Positions 1 through 7,400 of a stretch of 23,663 nt of DNA are shown here, one piece after another. The translations under genes and the position numbers were made by a program. This DNA comes from Devosiaceae bacterium (GTDB taxonomy: Bacteria > Pseudomonadota > Alphaproteobacteria > Rhizobiales > Devosiaceae). Where the stretch lies: positions 1 through 23,663 of the forward strand of contig JAKISM010000019.1 of assembly GCA_021648585.1 (NCBI GenBank), in the 5' to 3' direction. A model generated the notes under the pieces. It had not been told where the DNA came from, ran no database searches, and saw nothing but the letters and a program-made list of their open reading frames with translations. The first letter of the stretch is position 1. Each line of letters begins with the position of its first letter.

Positions 1-956
1 GCAAAAAACTCACCACCCTTAACATGATCTGATGCAACAATAGCCATAGATTTTAAGTTCCGATATTTTGCTACATCATCTTTATCGCCTGAATATTTGG
101 CAAACGGCCAAAACCCCATTTTTAATTTTTCTGGCGGCACTTCCATACCAGCAACTTCTGGCGGCCTGTCTAATTTCATATCTCGAAAATCAGGGACTGT
201 TTTGAAACTAGAGCCAGAGAAATCTGCGCTTCCTTTGATGTCTAGTCGTCTAAATGTTGCTACTTTATAAAAATCCGCATTGATAGTTAAATTACCTGCA
301 ACTTTCATATCGTTAAAGCTTGCAGATTGGATTTTGGATTTTTCTTTGTCAGGAGTAAATCTGAACGAGTCCGCAAATTCTGCCTCTTCAAAGCTAACAT
401 CGCCCTTAAAAATAGAACCAGTGAACTCGATTGGTTCTTTGCTAAACTCTACCCCAGCAAAGCTTACTCTACCTCTACCAAAATCAGTTCCAGAAAAATT
501 TACATACCCATTGTTAAAAATAGCCCAAGCAAAACTAATACCACGCTTAAAACCAGCTTGAGTAAAGTCAACATCATTCTTAAAGATAGCTTCCATAAAC
601 GAGACAGCAATATCAGGGAATTTCATACTCTCAAAAGAAACAGCGCAAGGAAAAAGATAATTTGAAAAATTTAGTTCCCGATCTAAACCTTTGATTTCTT
701 CTGAAGATAATTCATGATTATCAAAGTGAATTTCAAATTCTCCTCTCTCTTCCTCTCTCTCATTCTTATTAGTAATCTTCTTGAGTTCTTCTTCAAACTT
801 CTTAACTTTTATTTCCCAAGCACCTCTATCCAATAACAGCGCAATATTTCTATTAATAATATTCCCTTGTTCACGTGGTATATCCCACCAACTGTCCTTC
901 CTCCAATCCTCAAAATCAGAAAAATCTGGCTCGCTATTATCTTTCCCCTCAGCCAT
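1..956 (-). CDS. Pentapeptide-repeat protein, 3' end beyond the window
   Basis: An open frame of 318 codons runs on the minus strand from an ATG at 956 to the window edge without a stop, so the C-terminus is missing. A good ribosome site (GAGGG, six bases before the ATG) supports the start. Residues 1-100 are charged and contain a probable coiled-coil stretch rich in Glu and Lys. From about residue 110 to 250 there are repeated units with Phe every five residues, for example VDFTQAGFKRGISF and VNFSGTDFGRGRVSF, the pattern of pentapeptide-repeat right-handed beta helices. The visible end (KYRNLKSMAIVASDHVKGG) resembles a helical segment that in many such proteins precedes membrane helices, which would lie outside the window. 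No signal peptide is seen. Role unknown; proteins of this class are often accessory. The family call is confident, the function is not. Confidence 0.8.
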   Translation of the reverse strand, partial: MAEGKDNSEPDFSDFEDWRKDSWWDIPREQGNIINRNIALLLDRGAWEIKVKKFEEELKKITNKNEREEERGEFEIHFDNHELSSEEIKGLDRELNFSNYLFPCAVSFESMKFPDIAVSFMEAIFKNDVDFTQAGFKRGISFAWAIFNNGYVNFSGTDFGRGRVSFAGVEFSKEPIEFTGSIFKGDVSFEEAEFADSFRFTPDKEKSKIQSASFNDMKVAGNLTINADFYKVATFRRLDIKGSADFSGSSFKTVPDFRDMKLDRPPEVAGMEVPPEKLKMGFWPFAKYSGDKDDVAKYRNLKSMAIVASDHVKGGEFF

Positions 957-1060
957 AAAACGCCCTCAAAACCCATTATTATTTATTTATATCTAATGCT
1001 CATTAGAATTTTAGTCAAAGAGCAACTCGTTACTCTTTGTCTTTCCTACTCTCTTTGTCT

Positions 1061-1145
1061 TTCCTGCGAAAGCAGGAATCCAGTTAAGCCAAGTCTTTGG
1101 CGCAATAGAGTCTCTTGCCCGCTGGACAGCGGGCTACTGGATTCC
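1061..1145. repeat. Dispersed palindromic repeat (GGAATCCAG...CTGGATTCC type)
   Basis: The inverted ends GGAATCCAG (1075-1083) and CTGGATTCC (1137-1145) enclose a small hairpin GCCCGC-TGGACA-GCGGGC (1117-1134). On the left, TTCCTGC-GAAA-GCAGGAA (1061-1078) forms a second hairpin. Elements with this wording are common as dispersed intergenic repeats in alphaproteobacterial genomes. It lies between the pentapeptide gene and rsmD. Together with the next repeat it accounts for about half of the 360-base gene-free stretch 957-1316; I see no credible gene in the rest. Confidence 0.75.
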
Positions 1146-1191
1146 GTGTCAAGCACGAGGATGACGAAAAAGGAGGGATGCTAAAGCTGCC

Positions 1192-1289
1192 GTTGTCATT
1201 CTGAACAGCCTGCGCGGCGTGAGCACGTAAAGAACCGAAGAATCTTACGTTTAGAGATAAAGATTCTTCACTTCGTTCAGAATGACAAC
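1192..1289. repeat. Dispersed palindromic repeat (GTCATTCTGAAC type)
   Basis: Perfect 15-base inverted ends, GTTGTCATTCTGAAC (1192-1206) and GTTCAGAATGACAAC (1275-1289), enclose a second perfect inverted pair, GAAGAATCTT (1237-1246) and AAGATTCTTC (1260-1269). The whole folds into a long cruciform or hairpin. The wording matches a widespread alphaproteobacterial intergenic repeat whose antisense translation reads like SERSEESL. It lies just 3' of rsmD and may act as a transcript end, although no T-run follows it. Confidence 0.8.
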
Positions 1290-1316
1290 CGCAAGGGCAG
1301 CTCAAAAATCACGCCT

Positions 1317-1904
1317 TCAATATTGCAAAAAATATATCTCGCTACCACCATATTTTCTTTTTTCAAGCAAAGTGAAATCACTTGGTAATTCTAAATCAAT
1401 TCCTGCTTTTTCTTCTAAAATAATTGTTGCATTTTTTTCTATCCAGCCGTTTTCACTGGCATTTAACAAAGCTTTTTCGCTTAGGCCTTTGCCATAGGGT
1501 GGGTCTAAAAAAATTAGATTAAATGGTGCGAATTTTTCATTTTTTGAAAGATCTATTGCGCTTCGTTTGAGCAATTTTGCTTCTCCTGCAATAGCAAAAT
1601 TCTCAATATTTTGCCGCAATAATGACCTTGCTTCAATCCCATCATCAACAAACACCACGCTTTGCGCCCCACGAGAAATTGCTTCAATTCCCAATGCACC
1701 AGTGCCGGCAAATAAATCTAGAACTCTTAAGTGAGAAAAATCATTATTGAACTTATTGCTCAAAATATTAAAAATACTTTCACGCAATCTATCTGAGGTT
1801 GGGCGAATTTCATTTGTCTTTGGTGCTGTTATTTTTTTGGGTGTTGCTAATTTTTTGGGCGCTGTTATTTTTTTGCCCTTAAAACGTCCAGCAATAATAC
1901 GCAT
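1317..1904 (-). CDS. rsmD: 16S rRNA (guanine(966)-N2)-methyltransferase RsmD
   Basis: This 195-residue protein matches the family in length and layout. It has the N-terminal MRIIAGRFKGKKI, then IRPTSDRLRESIFNIL (about 33-48), SAM-binding motif I VLDLFAGTGALGIEA (61-75) and the catalytic DPPY (134-137). It would methylate N2 of G966 in 16S rRNA during 30S assembly in the cytoplasm. It is last in the ribF-ileS-lspA-lipoprotein-rluB-rsmD run. Its ATG lies one base after the TAA that closes the displaced tail of rluB, the usual tight junction of co-transcribed genes. Oddity: residues 11-28 hold three copies of a six-residue unit (KKITAP, KKLATP, KKITAP), where relatives usually have a single short stretch. 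Confidence 0.95.
   Translation of the reverse strand: MRIIAGRFKGKKITAPKKLATPKKITAPKTNEIRPTSDRLRESIFNILSNKFNNDFSHLRVLDLFAGTGALGIEAISRGAQSVVFVDDGIEARSLLRQNIENFAIAGEAKLLKRSAIDLSKNEKFAPFNLIFLDPPYGKGLSEKALLNASENGWIEKNATIILEEKAGIDLELPSDFTLLEKRKYGGSEIYFLQY
1822..1875 (-). repeat. Three tandem 18-base in-frame repeats in rsmD
   Basis: Units begin at 1822, 1840 and 1858 on the plus strand (GGTGCTGTTATTTTTTTG, GGTGTTGCTAATTTTTTG, GGCGCTGTTATTTTTTTG). Each encodes six residues of RsmD near its N-terminus. The period is a multiple of three, so the frame is kept. The homopolymer T/A runs make the array a likely slippage site. Confidence 0.85.
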
Positions 1905-1905
1905 G

Positions 1906-2013
1906 TTATTTTCTAGTTCTTTTGGGGCGTGATGAGGTGCGTGACGCAGGACGTGGCGGGCGTGATCCTGTTGGTTTTCTATCTTTAGAAAAACTCTTAT
2001 CCTTAGAAAACCC
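1906..2013 (-). pseudogene. Displaced C-terminal tail of rluB (frameshifted)
   Basis: In the frame one base ahead of rluB, 35 codons stay open from 2013 to a TAA at 1908-1906. They encode GFSKDKSFSKDRKPTG and then a basic tail rich in Arg, Pro and Ser that ends RPKRTRK. This continues the FSKDRA repeat which the annotated rluB frame reads just before its premature end (FSKIRVF, stop 2005-2003). The TAA sits one base before the rsmD ATG. The basic, repetitive composition is typical of the RluB tail in Hyphomicrobiales. I infer that rluB once ended here and that a net one-base shift near 2005-2020 cut it. Sequence error is possible. Confidence 0.7.
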
Positions 2014-3226
2014 TTATCTTGGAAAAAGCTCTATCCTTAGAGAATTTTTTATCGCCATTTCCAGAGCGTTCTTTTCGACCCTTAAAGCCAAAGGATTTTT
2101 CATCCTCTTCTTCTTTTTTGCGTTTTGCTTGCGGCTCAAATTCTTCTGCACCACGAGAGCCACCAAAATGCACCACACGTTTTTCAACTTCTTCTTTAAC
2201 ATATTCAGGGCGTGGCTTATATTCAAAATTGCCTTTTCTATGCGGGGCGGCTTTTCGCTCTATTTTCTTTTCGTCATCATCTTCTAAAACAGCGCCAGTC
2301 CTACCATGTGGCGTGGCGTCTTTTTGATAGCGAGTAGGGCGTTTTCTGCCAATTCTTTGATTAGGATTATTAACATTGCCCCCCTCACCCGAGCCCTCAT
2401 TGCTCGTAGTTTCTTCAGGCAATGGACTATCAAAATCAACCCCTGCAAGCTTTGATAATTTTTTGCCTAACTGCTCTTTTAGGTTTTTGGTTTTAACAAT
2501 AGAGACCTGAGCAACAGGCAAATCACCAAGCTGAAATGGGCCATAAGAAGTGCGAATAAGTCGATTAACTTGCAAGCCAAGTGATGCGAGAACATTTTTA
2601 ATTTCTCGGTTTTTGCCCTCACGAAGCGCAACATTTATCCAAACATTTGCGCCCTGCACCCGCTCAATAGAAGCATCGATTGGCCCATATTTTATGCCAT
2701 CAACTTCAATGCCATTTTTTAATTTTGCTAATTGCTGTTCTGTTACTCGTCCGTGCGCCCGTACTTTATAGCGGCGCAACCAACCAGTTGAAGGCAACTC
2801 TAAAATACGTTTTAGGCCGCCATCATTAGTTAGCAATAATAGCCCTTCGGTATTAATATCAAGGCGACCAATGCTAATGGTGCGAGGCAGTCCCATTTTT
2901 TTAAGTTCAGCAAAAATAGTATCTCTATCTTTTTCGTCTTTTTCGCTAACTACCAGACCAACAGGTTTATGATAGAGCCAAACACGAGTGCCAGAGCGAG
3001 CAAGTAGCGGATTATTATCAACCTCTATTTTGTCATCATCGCTCACATTAAAAGCAGGGGTTTTTACAATATTGCCATTGACCGCAACACGGCCAGCAAC
3101 AATCCATTTTTCTGCATCACGGCGTGAGCAAAGACCAGCTCTTGCAATTACTTTTGCTAGGCGATTGCCCGAAAAAGATTTTCCGCCAATATTATCAGCG
3201 CTTACATCATTCATGTTAAATTCCAT
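2003..3226 (-). CDS. rluB: Ribosomal large subunit pseudouridine synthase, RluB family
   Basis: An S4 RNA-binding domain lies at about residues 20-70 (RLAKVIARAGLCSRRDAEKW). The RsuA/RluB catalytic domain follows, with the signature GRLDINTEGLLLLTNDG; its Asp (about 123) is the expected nucleophile. The family makes pseudouridine in 23S rRNA (RluB type, helix 89-93 region). After about residue 240 comes a long charged, low-complexity extension, usual in Rhizobiales homologues. I chose the ATG at 3226; a TTG one codon upstream and an ATG at 3214 are alternatives. It starts ten bases after the upstream lipoprotein stop. Oddity: the frame stops at 2003 within an FSKDxx repeat whose continuation lies in another frame (see 1906-2013). 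The catalytic part is intact. RluB rather than RsuA or RluE is inferred from the neighbour rsmD and the tail. Confidence 0.88.
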   Translation of the reverse strand: MEFNMNDVSADNIGGKSFSGNRLAKVIARAGLCSRRDAEKWIVAGRVAVNGNIVKTPAFNVSDDDKIEVDNNPLLARSGTRVWLYHKPVGLVVSEKDEKDRDTIFAELKKMGLPRTISIGRLDINTEGLLLLTNDGGLKRILELPSTGWLRRYKVRAHGRVTEQQLAKLKNGIEVDGIKYGPIDASIERVQGANVWINVALREGKNREIKNVLASLGLQVNRLIRTSYGPFQLGDLPVAQVSIVKTKNLKEQLGKKLSKLAGVDFDSPLPEETTSNEGSGEGGNVNNPNQRIGRKRPTRYQKDATPHGRTGAVLEDDDEKKIERKAAPHRKGNFEYKPRPEYVKEEVEKRVVHFGGSRGAEEFEPQAKRKKEEEDEKSFGFKGRKERSGNGDKKFSKDRAFSKIRVF

Positions 3227-3235
3227 CAATATAGT

Positions 3236-3865
3236 TTAATTATTTTGCAAAGCCGCACGAATTTCTGGAGGACAACGAGGGTCGTTTAATGAAACAAGAT
3301 CGCCATTTTCTGCCAAACATATTAAGTTCACATCACCCATCACAGTGAAATATTCATCGGCTGGTAAATAAAGCGGGCGGGCCACATTTTGTGAAATCTC
3401 AACTCTTGCCGCTTGCATACGAGCAATTAATTTGCGGCTTTCAGCTTCTGTTAATGGACGACCGCTAAGAGTGCGTAAATCAACCACCCGTGCATTGCGC
3501 AAACGCTTTATATCTTCTTCAGTTAAGCCAGAAGCATCAATTTGCACCTTGTCTGAATCTTCTGGTAATAGTGCTGTGCTAACAACAGTTGGAGGCGGAA
3601 GCATTGAGTTATCTTTTGGTAAAGCAAGAGGCGCACGAGGGGTTTTAAGTACTTCTTTATTTTCTCTTTCAATAACACCAACCCCTTTTAGGGTTTCTGT
3701 TGCTACTTCTCTTTCAAATGTTTCTATATTAACTAGCGCATTTGTGCCCTCAACGGTAACACAACCGCCTAGTCCTACTACAAGAACTAAGGCAGAAGCT
3801 GCTAAAGGTATTTTTGATAATTTGCTCCAAAAAAACTTATCTCTAACTGAACTGAGGGTACTCAT
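3236..3865 (-). CDS. Small lipoprotein downstream of lspA (possibly BamF/DUF3035-like)
   Basis: A 209-residue protein with a basic N-terminus, a hydrophobic stretch (about 20-34) and a lipobox ending LGGC, with the lipidated Cys at 35. The start ATG has AAGGA seven bases upstream. The mature part is hydrophilic and Pro-rich. The segment TPRAPLALPKDNSMLPPP (about 74-91) resembles the conserved N-terminal stretch of DUF3035, named BamF in Caulobacter, a lipoprotein of the outer-membrane assembly complex that is often encoded beside lspA. The C-terminal half (VISQ-type helices, then NLICLAENGDLVSLNDPRCP) I do not recognise. Lipoprotein status is well supported; the BamF link rests on one motif and gene position and is only a suggestion. 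It sits between lspA and rluB on the same strand. Confidence 0.75.
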   Translation of the reverse strand: MSTLSSVRDKFFWSKLSKIPLAASALVLVVGLGGCVTVEGTNALVNIETFEREVATETLKGVGVIERENKEVLKTPRAPLALPKDNSMLPPPTVVSTALLPEDSDKVQIDASGLTEEDIKRLRNARVVDLRTLSGRPLTEAESRKLIARMQAARVEISQNVARPLYLPADEYFTVMGDVNLICLAENGDLVSLNDPRCPPEIRAALQNN

Positions 3866-3977
3866 ATTTTAGTCCTTAAATAATAGGGCATCGCCATTTT
3901 CAATGATATATATACTATTACAAGCAATAGCGCAAAAACAAATCACAATAATTTTTATATATGATTAGAATTTGTTT

Positions 3978-4469
3978 TTATTGAGATAACCCATGTTTCT
4001 CTTTTTTAGGAATTACCATTTCTAACAATAAAAGCACAACCCCAATAAAAATAAGAGTGTCGGCAATATTAAAAATATAAAACGAATATTGCCCTATATA
4101 AAAATGGAAAAAATCAGCCACTGCACCATAAAGAAATCTATCTATAATATTAGAAATAGCACCCGAAAGAAGAATTGCCAAACCTACTTTCGTTAGAACA
4201 TCATCTGCCCTTAGCCACCAGACAATTATAATAATCAACGCTGAACCAATAATCATATATAAAAATATCGGGGGCAGTGAAGAAAACAAACCAAAAGATA
4301 CGCCCCTATTCCAAACCAAAATATAATCGAAAAAACTGGTAACATTGATATATTCACCACTAGTCCAGCCCATAATATTAATCTGAAAATATTTATGCGC
4401 CCTATCAATAAATAGCCCTAATAGCCCAAATATTAGACTTAAAAACATGCCATTTTTACTAATATTCAT
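3978..4469 (-). CDS. lspA: Lipoprotein signal peptidase LspA
   Basis: This 163-residue, four-helix inner-membrane aspartyl protease removes signal peptides from prolipoproteins after lipidation. Family motifs are all present: WNRGVSFG (53-60), SNIIDR followed by VADFFHF with catalytic Asp119, and FNIADTLI with catalytic Asp137. The ATG at 4469 has AAGGA eight bases upstream; a GTG one codon earlier is an alternative. It starts five bases after the ileS stop, so the two are surely co-transcribed, the common ileS-lspA arrangement. The next gene downstream encodes a lipoprotein, a likely substrate. Confidence 0.96.
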   Translation of the reverse strand: MNISKNGMFLSLIFGLLGLFIDRAHKYFQINIMGWTSGEYINVTSFFDYILVWNRGVSFGLFSSLPPIFLYMIIGSALIIIIVWWLRADDVLTKVGLAILLSGAISNIIDRFLYGAVADFFHFYIGQYSFYIFNIADTLIFIGVVLLLLEMVIPKKEKHGLSQ

Positions 4470-4474
4470 CACTA

Positions 4475-7400
4475 TTATCCTTCAGGCAAGAGGCCTAGAT
4501 CTTTTAATTCACGCATAGCTTTTGCATCTCTTGGTGAAATATCTGGATAATCCTTATCTGCTCCAACATCTGATGAGAATTTCCAAGATCTTTCGCAACG
4601 AATTCCTTCTGCTCGCTCAAACACAACTGAAACACCAGCCACATCTTCAAGTCTAAAGGCTTCTGCTGGTCCTTCCCCCTGAATTATTTCAATATCGGAC
4701 GTGATGCAAATCTCTGCCATATCACTATCATGTTGCGCCACAAAAAGATCAGTATCTGAAATATAGACCTTTGGTGCTGCCTCAAGGGACGATCCGATAT
4801 TTTTTTCTTTGCGCTCAATCTCAAGCGCACCTGTTACGACTTTTCGAATGGAGCGGATTTTTGTCCATTTATTTGCCAGCGCTTCATTTTGCCAATTTGC
4901 ATCTATTTCAGGGAAGGTTTGTAAATGCACGCAACTATCTTTTTCATCATATCGCTCAAGCCAAATTTCTTCCATTGTGAAAACCAAAATTGGCGCAAGC
5001 CATATTGTTAGATGATTGAATAATTCGTTTAACACCGTGAGCGCCGAGCGGCGCACGTTTGAAGAAGGTGCATCACAATAAAGTGCGTCTTTTCTTATAT
5101 CAAAATAAAATGCGCTTAATTCGATATTCATAAAATTGCTAAGTAGCGAAACTACTTTTTTATAATCATAAGCAAAATAGGCTTTTTTCACCTGCTTATC
5201 TAAATCAAACAGGCGGTGCAACATTAACTGCTCAAGCTCTGGCATGTCTTTTTGTGCCACTGCTTCTTCTGGTTTGAAATGCGCTAAATTGCCGAGTAAA
5301 AAGCGGAAAGAATTACGCATTTTACGATAGGATTCAACATTGTTTTTAAGGATTTCATCACCAATGCGATGATCTTCTGTATAATCGATGGAAGCTGCCC
5401 AAAGGCGCAAAATATCTGCACCATATTGCTTGATAATATCTTGTGGTGCAACGGTATTGCCTAAAGACTTAGACATTTTGAAGCCTTTTTTATCCATAGT
5501 AAAACCGTGCGTAAGCACAGATTCATAGGGCGCAAATCCGTTCGTTCCGCAACTTTCCAAGAGCGAAGAATGAAACCAGCCACGATGCTGATCTGTGCCT
5601 TCCATATAAACCGTTGCAGGGAATTGCAGATGCGGCCAGCGTTTTTTATTACGCAACACAAAAGCGTGGGTTGAACCACTATCAAACCATACATCTAAAA
5701 TATCGGTTACTTGCTGCCATTCATCAACATTATATTTGTCGCCCAAGAAACGCTTTGCCGAAGCATTCTCAAACCAAGCATCAGCACCCTCATTTTCAAA
5801 TGCCTCAACAATGCGCTTGTTCACTGCTTCATCTTTTAGGATTTCATCAGTTTCTTTATTGACAAAAACACTGATTGGAACACCCCAAGCACGTTGGCGA
5901 GAAAGCACCCAATCGGGGCGAGTTTCAATCATTGCACGAAGGCGATTGCGCCTTGCTTCTGGCACAAATTTTGTTTTATCAATGGCGGCTAGGGCGCGGT
6001 TTCTTAGGGTGTCTTTTTGCTCTAACCCCTCACCCGACACGCTTTGCGTGCCACCCTCTCCCGCAAGGGGAGAGGGAATATCCATTTCCCTTTCTACTTC
6101 CTTCTCCCCTTGCGGGAGAAGGTGCCCCGAAGGGGCGGATGAGGGGTCTTGAGCCAAAGTGTCAGTAGAAAAATCAAATATTTTCCCTTCCAAATCTTTA
6201 TCCATATAAACAAACCATTGCGGAGTATTACGGAAAATTATCGGCTTTTTTGAACGCCACGAATGTGGATAAGAATGTTTAATGCGATAGCGAGAAAATA
6301 AATTATTGGCTTCAATCAAAGCGGCAATTACTCGTTTATTAGCATCACCCTTTTTGCCCTTATCATCAATTACACGAGCCGCACCATCGGGGGAATCAGT
6401 GCCAAAGAATGGCACGTCTTTGGTGTAATATCCCGCTTCATCAACGCACATAGGAATTGTTGTGTCTATTCCCTTAGCCTCATTTTCGCGTGCCTTTGCG
6501 TTCCAAATTTCATAATCGTCCATACCATGACCGGGGGCAGTATGGACAAAGCCAGTCCCTGCCTCGTCTGTAACGTGATCGCCTTCAAGTAGCGGAATTA
6601 ACATTGAGTATGCCGCCTCACCCCCACCCGCTTCGCTTCGCTTTGCGACCTCCCCCGTCAAGGGGGAGGTTGGGCGCAATCCTTGTAATGGGTGAGCGCA
6701 AATGATTGAAGCGAGTTCGTCAGCTGTTACATCTCGCAACCTTTGGAAAGTCAATTTTGCCTGCTCGGCGCTTGCTTGAGCCAAAGCATCGGCAAAAATC
6801 AATCTTTCGCCAACTTGCGGACCAAATTCATTTTCTGCTACTGTTATTTCATAAAGACCATAAGATATTTTATCTGAATAGCTGATCGCTCTATTGGCTG
6901 GAATTGTCCAAGGGGTGGTTGTCCAGATAACGATAGAAGCGCCAACCAAACTTGATGGGTAAAGTGTTTCTTGTTCAACTTTTTCATTTATATTTCCATC
7001 TTCATCAAAGACGGGTGTGATCCAAGCAACTCCTGTATGTGGAGATGGTGTTGAAAGAGATTTGCTCACAGGAAACTTAACCCAAATCGCATCACTTTCA
7101 ACATCATGATATTCTATTTCAGCTTCCGCCAGTGCTGTGCGCTCCACCACGCTCCACATAACCGGTTTTGAGCCACGATAAAGCTGTCCTGACATTGAGA
7201 ATTTCATCAGTTCTTGCGCAATAGTTGCCTCTGCATCAAATGCCATTGTGGTATAGGGATTATCCCATTCGCCAACTACGCCAAGCTGCTTAAATTCTTC
7301 TCGTTGCACATCAATCCATTTGGCGGCAAAGGTGCGGCATTCTTTGCGAAATTCATTTATTGGCACATCGTCTTTATTCTTGCCTTTAGCTCGATACTGC

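Noticed and set aside
280..665. Plus-strand frames of 93 and 112 codons.
   Set aside because: They lie opposite the pentapeptide-repeat gene, which has a clear repeat pattern and a good start; these are its shadows.
1084..1305. A 73-codon minus-strand frame with the words CHSERSEESL.
   Set aside because: It is the antisense translation of the palindromic repeats; such frames are a known false gene call.
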